Source: DATMBL01 sp050735975
GTDB lineage: Bacteria > Desulfobacterota > Binatia > UBA9968
NCBI GenBank assembly: GCA_050735975.1
Contig: JBOHVS010000202.1
Span: forward strand, 1-33,092
DNA: 33,092 nucleotides
Direction: 5' to 3'
The notes under the pieces were generated by a model. The model saw nothing but the letters and a program-made list of their open reading frames with translations. It ran no database searches and had not been told where the DNA came from. Position numbers and translations under genes: made by a program. Of the stretch, positions 23,798 to 31,544 are shown in pieces; within the stretch, counting starts at the first letter, position 1, and every line of letters begins with the position of its first letter.

Positions 23798-24880
23798 CTA
23801 GATCGACGTTCTTAGATTTTTTTCCTTACGGAATCTTTCTAGGGCGAGTTGGATGAGTCGATCGATCAGCCTCGAGTACGGGATGCCGCTGGCTGCCCAG
23901 AGCTTCGGGTACATGCTGATCTTGGTAAATCCAGGGATGGTGTTGATTTCGTTGACGAAGACTTTTCCGTTAGGCTTGAGAAAAAAGTCCACGCGGGCCA
24001 TGCCCTGGCAGCCGAGAGCTTTAAACGTTTCGACGGCGATCGCTTGAATTTTGCGCGCGATTTGCGCGGGCAGTTTGGCCGGGATTACCAGTTCGGCGCC
24101 TTCATCGTCGATGTATTTGGCTTTGTACGAGTAAAAGTTATGCCTGCTGATGATCTCGCCGGGCAGTGACGCAATCGGGTCTTCGTTGCCCAGTACAGAG
24201 CATTCGATCTCCCGGCCATCGACGAATTCTTCGACGATTATCTTGTTGTCGAAGCGCAACGCCTCTCTTACCGCTCGATCAAACTGGCTCCTGTTGGCGA
24301 CTTTGTTGATTCCCACGGACGAGCCCAGGTTCGCCGGCTTAACGAAAAGCGGCAGACCCAGCGCCGATTTCACCCGGCCGAAGTCGATCTTGGCGCCGCG
24401 TTGAAAGACGAGAAATTTCGCCACGGGCAACTTGGCATCCCGCAACAACCGCTTCGCTACATCTTTGTCCATGCCGACCGCGGAGCCCAGCACTCCGGCG
24501 CCGACGAAGGGCAGGTTGGCGAGCTTGAGTAGCCCCTGAACCGTGCCATCCTCGCCGAAGGGCCCGTGCAGCACCGGGAAGACCACATCGATGCCCTGGA
24601 GAACGCTTTTCGCAGAGATTTGAAGCAGTGACGAGTGCTTGGCTCCTGGCACGAGCGCGGTTGAGGCATCGCGTGTTCCGCAGACGATCCGTACCGTGCC
24701 GTTCAATAGCCGCAAACCGGCATCAAGGAACCAGCGGCCTTCTTTGTCGATTCCTATGGCGATGATCTCGTACTTGCTTTTGTCCATAGCGCCGACGATG
24801 TTTCGAGCCGAAATGAGCGAAATCTCGTGCTCGGCGGATCTTCCGCCAAAGAGCACCGCGACGCGCAGCTTTTTTTTCAT
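23798..24880 (-). CDS. ddl: D-alanine-D-alanine ligase
   Basis: Cytoplasmic ATP-grasp ligase making D-Ala-D-Ala for MurF. VLFGGRSAEHEISLISA is the N-terminal signature; VLHGPFGEDGTVQGLL and PLFVKPANLGSSVGINKV bind ATP; ARVDFFLKPNGKVFVNEINTIPGFT holds the metal-binding acidic residues. 360 residues, typical. It is encoded convergently to ftsZ, whereas many proteobacteria keep ddlB inside the cluster near murC and ftsQ. The ribosome site is weak (GTGAAG). Confidence 0.96.
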   Translation of the reverse strand: MKKKLRVAVLFGGRSAEHEISLISARNIVGAMDKSKYEIIAIGIDKEGRWFLDAGLRLLNGTVRIVCGTRDASTALVPGAKHSSLLQISAKSVLQGIDVVFPVLHGPFGEDGTVQGLLKLANLPFVGAGVLGSAVGMDKDVAKRLLRDAKLPVAKFLVFQRGAKIDFGRVKSALGLPLFVKPANLGSSVGINKVANRSQFDRAVREALRFDNKIIVEEFVDGREIECSVLGNEDPIASLPGEIISRHNFYSYKAKYIDDEGAELVIPAKLPAQIARKIQAIAVETFKALGCQGMARVDFFLKPNGKVFVNEINTIPGFTKISMYPKLWAASGIPYSRLIDRLIQLALERFRKEKNLRTSI

Positions 24881-24954
24881 AGCTTCACAATTTTAAAGGA
24901 GAAACGGCCCGAGAAGCGGGGCGCCATCAAAAAATCGGCAGTGATGCACTGAGC

Positions 24955-26142
24955 TTAAGGCTTTTTGACTTCTGGCGCTTGTTGCTCGATGACTTTGACT
25001 ACTTTTCCCGGATATTTTCGCTTTTCAAACTGCAGCACGAAATATTTCGCTTTGACCGGGTCGCCCTTGTTATCGAAGGCAATGGACCCGGTGATACCTT
25101 TGAAGTTTTTTAGTTTCCGGACGGCGGACGACACCTCCGCCCGGGTGGGTTTCTTGCCCCCGTTGGCTTGAATGGCCTGTTCCATGGCTTTGATGCCGAC
25201 GGCAGCCGCATCATAGCCGTACATGGCAAACGACTCCACCTGTTTGCCAAATTTCTGCTTGAATTTCCTGGCGAATGCCGCCGATTCCGGGTAAGCATCC
25301 GGCGGCCCTGCAACCGTCGTGTAGTAGCTACCGACGACTTGCGCCCCTGCGATCTTTACCATCTCGGACGAATCCAAACCGTCGGGTCCCATAAAAGCCG
25401 CTTTCACGCCTCTCTCCCGCATCTGCTTGAGCAATAGCCCGCCCTGGTGATAAATGCCGCCGAAGTACACCAGAGCGGGGTTTTTTGCCTTCATCGGAAT
25501 AATCATTGGGGCAAAATTTGCCCGCTCTTCCGTGCCATCGTAGCCCAGGACCTTCATCCCGAGCTTGCCGGCCTCGCTGCGGAAGTTATCGGCCACTCCC
25601 TGGCCGTACAGGGTTTTGTCGTGAATGATATAAACCGATTTGAGCTTAAGATCCTGCGCCGCGAAGCGAGCCCCCACGGGGCCTTGCACGTCGTCGCGCC
25701 CGCAGACGCGATTAACGTTGGGATAACCTCGATCGGTGATTTCCGTCGCGGTATTGGCCGGGGAAATCATGGCGAGCATGGCGTCCTTATAGACTTCCGA
25801 AGAAGGCAAAGCGACGCCCGAGTTGAAGTGGCCGACAAGCAGCAAAACATCAGGATCGGCTACGATGTTCCTGGCATTCGCCACGCCGACCTCGGGCTTT
25901 GCCTGATCATCGTAAGGCACGAACACGAGATCAAAGCCGAGGGCTTGGAAATGTTTTTCCGCTTCCTCGACCGCCAGCTGGGCGCCTAATTTCAAATTTT
26001 CACCAATGGCCGCTTGCTCCCCTGAAAGCGGCGCCTGAACGGCGACTTTGATGGTGGGCTTCTGCGCCCAGGCCGCGCCCAAGGACTGCAGCAGGAAGGA
26101 CCCTAATAAAACCCAGATCATTTTTTGCAACACGGCTCTCAT
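24955..26142 (-). CDS. ABC transporter substrate-binding protein, branched-chain amino acid (LivK-like) family
   Basis: Periplasmic solute-binding protein of the type I fold (LivJ/LivK, Peripla_BP_6). A Sec signal peptide (IWVLLGSFLLQSLGAAWAQ) precedes the mature IKVAVQAPLSGEQAAIGEN. VGHFNSGVALPSSEVY and SPANTATEITDRGYPNVNRVCGRDD are typical ligand-pocket segments. 395 residues. ATG 26142 is chosen over the longer frame from 26262 because AAGGAGG lies just before it, though spacing is very short. No permease or ATPase gene is adjacent, so it is an orphan; ligand unknown. Such orphan binding proteins may share a distant transporter. Confidence 0.88.
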   Translation of the reverse strand: MRAVLQKMIWVLLGSFLLQSLGAAWAQKPTIKVAVQAPLSGEQAAIGENLKLGAQLAVEEAEKHFQALGFDLVFVPYDDQAKPEVGVANARNIVADPDVLLLVGHFNSGVALPSSEVYKDAMLAMISPANTATEITDRGYPNVNRVCGRDDVQGPVGARFAAQDLKLKSVYIIHDKTLYGQGVADNFRSEAGKLGMKVLGYDGTEERANFAPMIIPMKAKNPALVYFGGIYHQGGLLLKQMRERGVKAAFMGPDGLDSSEMVKIAGAQVVGSYYTTVAGPPDAYPESAAFARKFKQKFGKQVESFAMYGYDAAAVGIKAMEQAIQANGGKKPTRAEVSSAVRKLKNFKGITGSIAFDNKGDPVKAKYFVLQFEKRKYPGKVVKVIEQQAPEVKKP

Positions 26143-26408
26143 TCCTCCTTCTGTTCGATGATTCTTACGCCAAGGCCGTATGGCAGTCAACGCGAGACAG
26201 CCGTTCCTGATCCCTCGATAAGGGGCGCTTGCTTCGTTGTCGCAGCGGGCTCGCATCCTCACGTACTGCCGATGTACGCTCCGGTGGGATCCCTTGTTCC
26301 GCCTTGCACCCGCCGCCTTCTCGACGGCCAGGGTTTTCGAAAAGTTGCGACCTTATGACGGATCACAGACCGTTGACACTCAGAGCCTCGGGAAGTTAAC
26401 GTTAAGGT
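26143..26408. other. Gene-free spacer with GTAC palindrome and C/T-rich tract
   Basis: Divergent spacer between the binding protein and acpS. I see no convincing gene. The + strand is C/T-rich from about 26225 to 26340, with a small palindrome at 26261-26279 (ACGTAC, then GTACGCT) and a short CCCT...AGGGG hairpin at 26212-26225. TTGACA at 26373-26378 is a possible -35 for acpS, but the matching -10 position (TTAACG) is poor and would make the mRNA nearly leaderless. Confidence 0.4.
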
Positions 26409-26798
26409 ATGATTCTTAGCGTCGGTGTCGATATGGTGGAGGTTGGACGGGTGCGCCGGGCGTTGGAAGATTCGCGCATCGGCAAACGCTTTCGCGACCG
26501 GGTTTTTACGAAGCAAGAGATTCAGTACTGCGAAAACAAGCGGCGCGGACGGTACGAAAGCTACGCCGGGCGTTTCGCCGCCAAGGAGGCGGTCATGAAA
26601 GCGCTCGGGCGAGGCTGGGGAGCTACGGTGCGCTGGCTCGACATCGAAGTCGCCCGGGCGCGCAGCGGCAAGCCCGAGATCGTTCTTCATGATAAAACCG
26701 CGCGCCTGGCCGAACAGCTGGGCATCCACAGATGGTCTCTTTCGATCACCCACACGGAGCACTACGGCTTGGCGTATGTAATTACCCAGGATGAATAA
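26409..26798 (+). CDS. acpS: Holo-[acyl-carrier-protein] synthase
   Basis: Transfers 4'-phosphopantetheine from CoA to the conserved Ser of acyl carrier protein, activating fatty-acid synthesis. GVDMVEVGRV holds the metal ligand Asp8; RFAAKEAVMKALG holds Glu60 and the catalytic Lys. WSLSITHTEHYGLAYVI is the C-terminal signature. 129 residues, normal for AcpS. An AAGG lies just upstream of the ATG. It converges with a small membrane-protein gene. Its substrate CoA derives from pantothenate, whose genes panB and panC lie 5 kb downstream. Confidence 0.94.
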   Translation: MILSVGVDMVEVGRVRRALEDSRIGKRFRDRVFTKQEIQYCENKRRGRYESYAGRFAAKEAVMKALGRGWGATVRWLDIEVARARSGKPEIVLHDKTARLAEQLGIHRWSLSITHTEHYGLAYVITQDE

Positions 26799-26828
26799 GC
26801 GAGCCATGGAGCACCACATATATATTGA

Positions 26829-27080
26829 TCACCTACCAATGTTGCTATCGCGAGATTTCGCCGGCAAAAGAAAAAGAATTCCCAGGGCCCAAATGCCAAA
26901 AACCAGGCCGAGAACAGTCCAGAGGTTCTTGTGCCGGCGGCTATGAACGGCGATGAGGCGGCACAGTATCGCATCGAGAACGTGCACTAGAGCGGCGGTA
27001 CGCAACAACGAGGTTGGATCCATTTCAGGCTTTATCAAGAGAAGACCGGAGAGATAACCAAAGAGATGATAGAAGTCCAC
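26829..27080 (-). CDS. Small membrane protein, unknown function
   Basis: Predicted 83-residue protein from a GTG start (AAGGG six bases upstream); an ATG at 27023 would give 64 residues. The C-terminal half has a patch of basic residues (HSRRHKN) followed by a hydrophobic helix WTVLGLVFGIWALGILFLLP and a short polar tail. This basic-Trp-helix-LLP arrangement resembles many small conserved bacterial inner-membrane proteins, so I treat it as real. Function cannot be assigned. It is divergent from mtnA and convergent with acpS. Confidence 0.6.
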   Translation of the reverse strand: MDFYHLFGYLSGLLLIKPEMDPTSLLRTAALVHVLDAILCRLIAVHSRRHKNLWTVLGLVFGIWALGILFLLPAKSRDSNIGR

Positions 27081-27089
27081 CAGCGGCCC

Positions 27090-27119
27090 TTGACGCTTCC
27101 TTCAGTCAGCTAATATACT
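27090..27119 (+). promoter_or_regulatory. Promoter of mtnA-gshA, TTGACG-N18-TATACT
   Basis: TTGACG (27090-27095) and TATACT (27114-27119) are separated by 18 bases, five of six matches to each consensus. Predicted start about 27126, 22 bases before the mtnA ATG, leaving room for the AGGAA ribosome site. Confidence 0.7.
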
Positions 27120-27147
27120 CGGTCTCCGCGAAAATAGGAATATCGTC

Positions 27148-28182
27148 ATGGCCGTAAAAACGATCGAGTGGAAAAATGACCGAGTGATCATGCTGGACCA
27201 AAGACTGCTGCCGCACAAAGAAGTGTATCGCGTGTGTCGAGGCTATGAAGAAGTCGCCGAGGCGATTCGCGCCATGGTGATTCGTGGGGCGCCGGCGATC
27301 GGCGTGGCGGCCGCGATGGGAGCCGCGTTGGGCGCCCGAAATAGCCGGGAGAAGAGCTTCGATCGTGAATTCGAGCGGATCATGCTGACACTTTCGAAGA
27401 CCCGGCCGACGGCGGTGAATTTGTTTTGGGCGCTCAAACGTATGCGCGACGTGTACAGAGAAAGCCGCAGCCAAGGCGTGGAGTTGGTCAAAAAACTTCT
27501 CAAAGATGAAGCGCTGAAAATCTATAAGGAAGACATTGCAGCCAACAAAAAGCTGGGTCAGTTTGGAGCGAAACTCCTGGGCAATGCGAGCCGGGTCATG
27601 ACGCATTGCAACGCGGGCGCCTTGGCCACCGCGGGCTATGGAACGGCGCTTGGCGTGATCCGCGCGCTAAAAGAGTCCGGCAAAGAAGTTGAGGTGTTTA
27701 TTAACGAGACCCGCCCCATTCTCCAGGGCGCGCGGCTCACGGCCTGGGAACTGAAGAAGGAAAAAATACCGGCCACTCTCATTACGGACAGCATGGCGGG
27801 TTACGTCATGCAACAGGGCAAAGTGGACGCCGTCGTCGTCGGATGTGATCGGGTGGCCGCCAACGGTGACGTAGCGAATAAGATCGGCACCTACGGAGTC
27901 GCCGTGCTTGCGCGCCGGCACAGAATACCTTTCTATGTGGCGGGGCCGACTTCGTCGATCGACCTGCAGTGTCCTTCAGGCTCGGAGATCCCGATAGAGC
28001 AGAGGGATCCAAAAGAGGTGTCCCATATGTTCGGCCGTCCACTGGCGCCTAAAGGCATCAAAGTGGTCAATCCGGCGTTCGATGTTACAGCCCAGGATCT
28101 GATCACCGCGATTATTACCGAGAAGGGCGTGATTACCCCGCCTTTTCAACAGAACATTCGCGCTCATGTCGCCCATTCGTAA
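27148..28182 (+). CDS. mtnA: Methylthioribose-1-phosphate isomerase
   Basis: Isomerises S-methyl-5-thioribose 1-phosphate to the ribulose form in methionine salvage; it shares the eIF2B-alpha fold. MVIRGAPAIGVAAA is the N-terminal signature. MTHCNAGALAT contains catalytic Cys154 and GCDRVAANGDVANKIGTY contains catalytic Asp234, matching the known Cys160/Asp240 pair of the B. subtilis enzyme. 344 residues. No other mtn gene is in the window, so the rest of the pathway must be elsewhere, or the enzyme may serve a 5'-deoxyribose salvage route. It overlaps gshA by 17 bases. Confidence 0.93.
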   Translation: MAVKTIEWKNDRVIMLDQRLLPHKEVYRVCRGYEEVAEAIRAMVIRGAPAIGVAAAMGAALGARNSREKSFDREFERIMLTLSKTRPTAVNLFWALKRMRDVYRESRSQGVELVKKLLKDEALKIYKEDIAANKKLGQFGAKLLGNASRVMTHCNAGALATAGYGTALGVIRALKESGKEVEVFINETRPILQGARLTAWELKKEKIPATLITDSMAGYVMQQGKVDAVVVGCDRVAANGDVANKIGTYGVAVLARRHRIPFYVAGPTSSIDLQCPSGSEIPIEQRDPKEVSHMFGRPLAPKGIKVVNPAFDVTAQDLITAIITEKGVITPPFQQNIRAHVAHS

Positions 28183-29509
28183 CAAGCAAGAGTTGGAAGC
28201 GTTTTTCCATGACGCCGGAAAACCGCGCGAGCGGTGGCGCATTGGCACCGAGTACGAGAAGGTCGGTATTGATCGCACCAGCGCCAAGGCGATTCCTTAT
28301 TTCGGCCCGCGCGGTGTCGAAGTGATCCTGCGCGAGCTGATCGAGAGATACGGTTGGGAGCCCGAGGAGCAGGACGGCCACATCATCGCCCTCAAGCGCG
28401 GCACAACCGAGATCCACCTCGAACCCGGCGGACAGATCGAGCTCAGCGGCGAACCGTGCGAGAGCATCCACTGCACGTTCGCTGAGTTTAACCAGCATAT
28501 CCGGGAGCTGCTGGAAGTGTCCGAGCCGCTCAACGTCGTATTTCTCGGTTTGGGCACGCAACCGGTCAGCCTGCTTTCGGAAATCGAGTGGGTACCGAAG
28601 AAGCGCTACCGGATCATGGCGCCTTACATGTTAAAGGTGGGAACCTTCGGTCAACGCATGATGAAGCAGACGGCGACGGTGCAGGCGAACATCGATTTCC
28701 GGGACGAAAAAGATGCCATGGCGAAGTTCCGCACGGGCATGGGGTTAACGCCGTTGATTATCGCGATGTTTGCGAACTCGCCCATCTGCGATGGCCGGCT
28801 GACCGAATACCGCAGTTACCGCGAGCATATCTGGACCGATACGGACAAGGCGCGGAGCGGAATGCTGCAATTCGCGTTTTTGGCAGAGGTTTCATTCGCT
28901 CACTACGTTGAATACGCGCTGGACGTGCCGATGTATTTCGTCATTCGCGGCGGTGACTACGTCGACATGACCGAGGTAACTTTCCGCCAATTCATGGGCC
29001 GCGGCCACAAAGGGCATTATGCGACCATGGAAGATTGGAGTGATCATCTGACGACACTTTTCCCGGAGACGAGAATCAAGCGCTATATCGAGGTTCGCTC
29101 AGCCGACAGCCAACCGCCGGAATTGATGCCCGCGCTTCCGGCGTTGATCAAAGGGGCATTTTATGACTCAGATTGCCTTCAGGCTGCTTGGGATCTGGTG
29201 AAGGGTTGGAGTTGGGACGAGCGGATGGAGACTTATCTTGACTCCCATCGAAATGCGCTCGCTGCGCGGTTCCGCCGCCACTCGCTTTTAGATCTGGCCA
29301 AAGAGCTGTGCCAAATCGCCTCGGAGGGATTAAAGCGGCAAAACGCGCTCAACAAAAAGGGCGAAGACGAAACGATATATCTTAGCCCGCTCAAAGATTT
29401 GCTTTTCCAAGGCAAGTGTCCGGCCGATATTTTGGTGCAGAAATGGGAAGGCGAGCTGCACCAAGATATCAAGCGGCTGATCGCTTACAGCGCCTACAAG
29501 CTCCCCTGA
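28166..29509 (+). CDS. gshA: Glutamate-cysteine ligase, plant type (GCS2 family)
   Basis: ATP-dependent ligation of Glu and Cys, the first step of glutathione synthesis. The RWRIGTEYEKVGI start, LEPGGQIELSGEP, FLGLGTQPVS, KVGTFGQRMMKQTATVQANI and NSPICDGRLTEYRSYREHIW are signatures of the plant/alphaproteobacterial-type enzyme, distinct from E. coli GshA. 447 residues. ATG 28166 lies inside the end of mtnA, suggesting coupling. No gshB is present in the window, so the product could also be used as gamma-glutamylcysteine itself. Its 3' end overlaps the convergent nagZ by 16 bases. Confidence 0.93.
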   Translation: MSPIRNKQELEAFFHDAGKPRERWRIGTEYEKVGIDRTSAKAIPYFGPRGVEVILRELIERYGWEPEEQDGHIIALKRGTTEIHLEPGGQIELSGEPCESIHCTFAEFNQHIRELLEVSEPLNVVFLGLGTQPVSLLSEIEWVPKKRYRIMAPYMLKVGTFGQRMMKQTATVQANIDFRDEKDAMAKFRTGMGLTPLIIAMFANSPICDGRLTEYRSYREHIWTDTDKARSGMLQFAFLAEVSFAHYVEYALDVPMYFVIRGGDYVDMTEVTFRQFMGRGHKGHYATMEDWSDHLTTLFPETRIKRYIEVRSADSQPPELMPALPALIKGAFYDSDCLQAAWDLVKGWSWDERMETYLDSHRNALAARFRRHSLLDLAKELCQIASEGLKRQNALNKKGEDETIYLSPLKDLLFQGKCPADILVQKWEGELHQDIKRLIAYSAYKLP

Positions 29510-30573
29510 ATCTCATCCACAATTCTCTGGTGGTCTAACTGAGCGACTCTGCCGTTAAGCTCCTCCTCGCCGGCTCCGGTAAAACTCAGGAGATAATGGG
29601 CTTTGAGGCCCTGGATTCGGTTGTAACTCTCCTCAACTCTGGCGGCGAGACGGCGGTCTTTTTCCGCTTCTCTGACAACAAAGTCAAACGCGCTCACGGC
29701 TGCGGACTGATCATGGCAATACATGAATACATCCACCCCCGCGCCGATGCCCAAAGCCACCGCTTCGGCGGTACCGTAGTTGTCTGTAACGGCTTTCATC
29801 TCCATATCGTCGCCGAAGACCACGCCGCCGTAACCTAGCTCCCGCCGCAATATTCCTGTGACGATTTTGTGAGACAGGGTTGCCGGGTAGTCGCGATCCA
29901 GCGAGCGAAACAGCACATGCGCGGTCATGAGCGATTCGATGCGTTCGCGGCAAGCATGAACAAACGGCGTCAACTCAAGAGCTCTCAATGTCTCAACCGA
30001 TTTCTCGACAACCGGCAGGCAAAAATGGGAGTCCTTCTCCGTGTCACCGTGACCCGGGAAGTGTTTTCCGCAAGGGATGATCCCGCCGGCTCTCAGGCCC
30101 CGGATCCATGCAGATGCTATCTTGACAACTCGATCGGGGGTCGAGCCAAAGGAACGGTCACCGATGATGGGGTTATTCGGGTTCGAATCGACGTCCAACA
30201 CCGGCGCAAAGTCAAGGTTGACGCCGAGAAGTGACAGCTCGGCGGCCGCTGCCCGCCCGGCTCGCAAAGCGAGATCCGGGTCACCCTTCCGACCCAGGAG
30301 AGCTGCCGCGGGGAAGTGGGTAAACGGTTGTGGAAGTCGATGGACTCTGCCGCCTTCCTGGTCGATCGCGATGAAAGGAGGTTGATTCTTTCCTGCCTCC
30401 CATAGCGAACGGCAAAGCGAAAGAATCTGTGCCGGCTCAGAGCAGTTGTTTTTAAAGAGGATGAAGCCGCCGAAAGGATAATCGCGGAAAAGCGTTCTTT
30501 CCTGCCGAGAAAGGTCTAACCCACTCACCCCGACCATGAGCATCTGACCGATTTTTTGCCGGAGCGTCAGCAT
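29494..30573 (-). CDS. nagZ: Beta-N-acetylhexosaminidase NagZ (GH3)
   Basis: Glycoside hydrolase family 3 enzyme that removes GlcNAc from anhydro-muropeptides in wall recycling. FIAIDQEGGRVHRL (about residue 67-80), K170-H-F-P-G-H-G-D177 with catalytic His175, and GDDMEM at 254-259 with the nucleophile Asp are present. ATG 30573 gives 359 residues and the conserved MLTLRQKIGQM start; the longer frame to 30759 only adds repeat-derived Arg/Leu-rich sequence. GTG 30579 is possible. No signal peptide, so cytoplasmic action as in other Gram-negatives. Confidence 0.93.
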   Translation of the reverse strand: MLTLRQKIGQMLMVGVSGLDLSRQERTLFRDYPFGGFILFKNNCSEPAQILSLCRSLWEAGKNQPPFIAIDQEGGRVHRLPQPFTHFPAAALLGRKGDPDLALRAGRAAAAELSLLGVNLDFAPVLDVDSNPNNPIIGDRSFGSTPDRVVKIASAWIRGLRAGGIIPCGKHFPGHGDTEKDSHFCLPVVEKSVETLRALELTPFVHACRERIESLMTAHVLFRSLDRDYPATLSHKIVTGILRRELGYGGVVFGDDMEMKAVTDNYGTAEAVALGIGAGVDVFMYCHDQSAAVSAFDFVVREAEKDRRLAARVEESYNRIQGLKAHYLLSFTGAGEEELNGRVAQLDHQRIVDEIQGSL

Positions 30574-30645
30574 GGAAACACGGGCGTTTAAAAACTCTGG
30601 AATCAGGCTGGTCAAAAGGTTCCAGCTACGAGGCGCGCGAGCTCT

Positions 30646-30692
30646 GAAGGCTGAGGCTAAGGCTAAGCTAAACCTTAACCTAAACCTCAAAC
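30646..30692. repeat. Hexamer hairpin upstream of nagZ
   Basis: The left arm is AAGGCT GAGGCT AAGGCT AAG (30647-30667) and the right arm CTAAACCTTAACCTAAACC (30668-30686) runs on to 30692; the two arms meet with almost no loop. The first 17 bases, GAAGGCTGAGGCTAAGG, equal those at the murB stop. It lies about 75 bases upstream of the nagZ start on its 5' side. Confidence 0.85.
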
Positions 30693-30737
30693 TGCTTGAA
30701 GAGCGAGGCGGTGGAGCGCAACGAAGTAGATGGGCCT

Positions 30738-30766
30738 TTTTCAACAGCCTGTGAAACAACTATAAC
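30738..30766 (+). promoter_or_regulatory. Possible promoter for deoxynucleoside kinase
   Basis: TTTTCA (30738-30743), 17 bases, TATAAC (30761-30766). The -10 is good and the -35 modest. Predicted start about 30773, 40 bases before the kinase ATG. Confidence 0.4.
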
Positions 30767-30812
30767 ATAGAGTGGACAACTTTCGGCGGTTTGTGTACAT
30801 TCGCCGAGCTAG

Positions 30813-31454
30813 ATGGCGAAAACGAAATATATCGTGGTCGAAGGGCCGATCGGGGTCGGCAAGACCAGTCTCGCCAGAATCCTAGCCAATGAGTTTGGAG
30901 CCCGGACTATATTCGAGCGGGTCGAGGAAAACCCCTTTCTTGCGAAATTCTATGAAGCGCGCGAAACTTACGCCTTCCAAAACCAGACGTTCTTTCTCCT
31001 CAACCGCTACAAGCAACAGATCGAACTGGCTCAGCAGGATCTTTTCGCACAGACCGTCGTCGCCGATTATCTCTTCGCCAAGGACAAAATCTTCGCGACT
31101 TTAACTTTGAGCGCCGAGGAGCTCAATCTATACCAGCAGGTTTACGCGCTTTTAGACGCGCGAGTTCCCAAGCCGGATCTTGTGGTCTATCTCCAGGCTC
31201 GACCCGAGGTGCTTTACAAAAGGGTTAAAAAGAGGGATAAAAAGTACGAACGTAGCGTTACTTTCGAATACCTGAAAGAGGTGGCTCAGGCGTACAATCA
31301 GTTCTTTTTTTATTACGACGAGACCCCCCTCTTGGTGGTGAATACATCCGAGATTGATTTCGTTTCGAGCAGCAAGGATCTGGCTGACTTGATCAAGGAA
31401 ATCAACAACATGGGTTCGGGGACGCAGCATTACATACCGCTTGGATCCAGGTAG
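30813..31454 (+). CDS. Deoxynucleoside kinase (dGK/dAK-like)
   Basis: Phosphorylates deoxyribonucleosides in salvage. IVVEGPIGVGKTSLA is the P-loop (Gly11-Ser19). EENPFLAKFY and TVVADYLFAKDKIFA are bacterial dNK signatures; the latter replaces the DRS-type motif of animal enzymes. KRVKKRDKKYERSVTFEYLKEV is the arginine/lysine-rich lid. 213 residues. Base preference (dG, dA or dC) cannot be read. A terminator-like hairpin separates it from panB, so co-transcription may be partial. The ribosome site is poor. Confidence 0.9.
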   Translation: MAKTKYIVVEGPIGVGKTSLARILANEFGARTIFERVEENPFLAKFYEARETYAFQNQTFFLLNRYKQQIELAQQDLFAQTVVADYLFAKDKIFATLTLSAEELNLYQQVYALLDARVPKPDLVVYLQARPEVLYKRVKKRDKKYERSVTFEYLKEVAQAYNQFFFYYDETPLLVVNTSEIDFVSSSKDLADLIKEINNMGSGTQHYIPLGSR

Positions 31455-31496
31455 TCTGGACTGAGACGGACGCCAAATTTATAGGTTTTTGAGTTG

Positions 31497-31531
31497 GCCT
31501 TCCGGCTTTGTCCGGGAGGCTTTGTTATTTT
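31497..31531 (+). terminator. Terminator-like hairpin between kinase and panB
   Basis: GCCTTCCGG (31497-31505), loop CTTTGT, CCGGGAGGC (31512-31520) forms a nine-bp stem with one G-U pair, followed by TTTGTTATTTT (31521-31531). It ends where the panB ribosome site GGAGG begins (31532), so it could be an attenuator for panB rather than a simple end. Confidence 0.6.
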
Positions 31532-31544
31532 GGAGGGTAGATCG

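Noticed and set aside
26373..26401. TTGACA-N17-TTAACG as an acpS promoter
   Set aside because: The -10 match is weak and the predicted start would leave almost no leader before the ATG, so it was not listed as a feature.
24955..29493. Large open frames antisense to the binding protein and to gshA (for example 25447-25989 +)
   Set aside because: Shadow frames caused by codon bias; the opposite strand has clear families with motifs throughout.
30170..30200. GTTCGAATC resembling a tRNA T-loop
   Set aside because: It lies inside nagZ coding sequence and no cloverleaf can be built around it.
30574..30759. N-terminal extension of nagZ that could look like a transit or signal sequence
   Set aside because: The Arg/Leu/Ser-rich residues come from the hexamer array; NagZ homologues start at MLTLRQKIGQ or similar.
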